Of a DNA stretch of 7,483 nucleotides, positions 7,272 to 7,483 are shown in pieces. The stretch spans positions 1-7,483 of the forward strand of contig URAI01000107.1 of the NCBI GenBank assembly GCA_900545725.1, written 5' to 3'. The notes below the pieces were generated by a model, which worked only from the letters and a program-made list of their open reading frames with translations, ran no database searches and had not been told where the DNA came from. How positions within the stretch are numbered: the first letter of the stretch is position 1; each line of letters starts with the position of its first letter. Both the position numbers and the translations under genes were made by a program. This DNA is from an uncultured Eubacterium sp. GTDB lineage: Bacteria; Bacillota; Clostridia; Lachnospirales; Lachnospiraceae.

Positions 7272-7300
7272 ATGATACCACTGTGATACCAAAATAACAA
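7272..7300 (-). promoter_or_regulatory. Promoter of alaA
   Basis: On the minus strand TTGTTA (7295-7300, four of six matches to TTGACA) is followed after 17 bases by TATCAT (7272-7277, five of six). TGG before the -10 gives an extended element. Transcription would start near 7265. Both TGGTATCA boxes lie inside this promoter, one in the spacer and one on the -10, so a protein bound there would block RNA polymerase. Confidence 0.6.
7273..7291 (-). promoter_or_regulatory. Tandem TGGTATCA boxes over the alaA promoter (candidate operator)
   Basis: The minus strand reads TGGTATCAcagTGGTATCA: two identical 8-bp direct repeats with an 11-base period, about one helical turn. Read on the plus strand they contain ATACCA twice. 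Direct ATACCA repeats are known for GabR, a MocR-type regulator of aminotransferase genes, although there the spacing is much longer. A GntR/MocR-family repressor is therefore a reasonable guess, but no such gene is in the window. The proximal box also doubles as the extended -10, so the repeat could be partly coincidental. Confidence 0.45.
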
Positions 7301-7483
7301 TATAAATTGAGATTTGTTGAAATACGGGGTGTAGATGAGGGCAGGCTGTGGCTGATATGTAAGATTTGTATGCTGATAGGAAGAACTAAGTCGCTCTGGA
7401 AGATGAGCACAGCTGTATTTATACCGGTCGGGTCGCTGCAAATGCGGCGTCCTGCCGCTTGCAGCTCGATTGTGCGTCCTGCA
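7298..7483 (+). other. Open plus-strand frame to the window edge; coding status uncertain
   Basis: The frame beginning after a TAA at 7295-7297 has 62 codons without a stop and runs off the window. Possible starts are TTG at 7307 and ATGs at 7370 and 7403; none has a convincing ribosome binding site. From 7311 to 7390 the plus strand has 28 G but only 6 C, the kind of skew seen in sense strands. Against coding: the minus strand is also stop-free over most of the region, the frame's left end overlaps the alaA promoter, and its right end is a palindromic repeat. I recognise no protein family in the translation (for example GRLWLICKICMLIGRTKSLW). Confidence 0.2.
7435..7483. repeat. GC-rich palindromic intergenic repeat, cut by window edge
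   Basis: GCTGCAA (7435-7441) pairs with TTGCAGC (7459-7465), and inside it GCGGC (7444-7448) pairs with GCCGC (7454-7458). This gives a 12-bp stem with a 2-base bulge and loop GTCCT. The loop-spanning GCGTCCTGC (7447-7455) recurs at 7474-7482, a 27-base period, and the unit continues past the window. There is no T-run on either side, so it is not a standard terminator. It looks like a REP-like dispersed element or the edge of a tandem array. Confidence 0.6.

Noticed and set aside
7202..7441. 79-codon minus-strand open frame upstream of alaA
   Set aside because: It covers the alaA promoter, operator-like boxes and leader, has no ribosome binding site, and resembles no family I recognise.
1..7483. 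CRISPR array, insertion sequence, toxin-antitoxin pair or phage genes
   Set aside because: No regular spacer-repeat array, transposase, integrase, small paired genes or structural phage proteins were found on either strand.

Overview
The window looks like part of a chromosome from an anaerobic gut Firmicute of the Lachnospiraceae type; this assignment is inferred. The signs are AT-rich genes with purine-rich ribosome binding sites, a large REC/EAL signalling protein, and protein sequences of clostridial character. All five confident genes lie on the minus strand, so transcription runs from high to low coordinates.

Layout from right to left in transcription order: (i) 7163-7483 is a 321-base stretch without a confident gene. 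It holds a GC-rich palindromic repeat at the window edge, a strongly G-over-C skewed stretch with an open plus-strand frame of uncertain status, and the alaA promoter overlapped by two tandem TGGTATCA boxes. (ii) 5942-7162 is an AlaA/AlaT-type glutamate-pyruvate aminotransferase. Its start should be the ATG at 7162, not the GTG at 7183. (iii) 3164-5791 is an 875-residue signalling protein with the order REC, degenerate GGDEF, EAL, PAS-like, REC. It is predicted to be a cyclic-di-GMP phosphodiesterase, and it ends at a clear intrinsic terminator. (iv) 1656-3035 is a MATE-family multidrug/toxin exporter. (v) 1020-1583 is a small FMN-dependent nitroreductase-family protein. (vi) 1-762 is the N-terminal half of a metallo-beta-lactamase-fold/beta-CASP ribonuclease-like protein, cut by the window edge.

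The genes do not form one obvious pathway. The aminotransferase, the c-di-GMP protein and the beta-CASP protein each have their own promoter-like sequence, and the terminator at 3071-3110 separates the c-di-GMP gene from the MATE gene. MATE and nitroreductase are 72 bases apart and could be co-transcribed; export plus reduction of xenobiotics would fit together, but this is only inference.

Two compositional features stand out. The beta-CASP gene is clearly richer in GC (40-55% in the four lines I counted by hand) than the AT-rich genes beside it, and GC-rich repeat sequence reappears at the far right edge. I see no CRISPR array, transposase, tRNA or rRNA, and no convincing undescribed defence or mobile system. 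The double-receiver c-di-GMP protein and the right-edge repeat are the items most worth follow-up.
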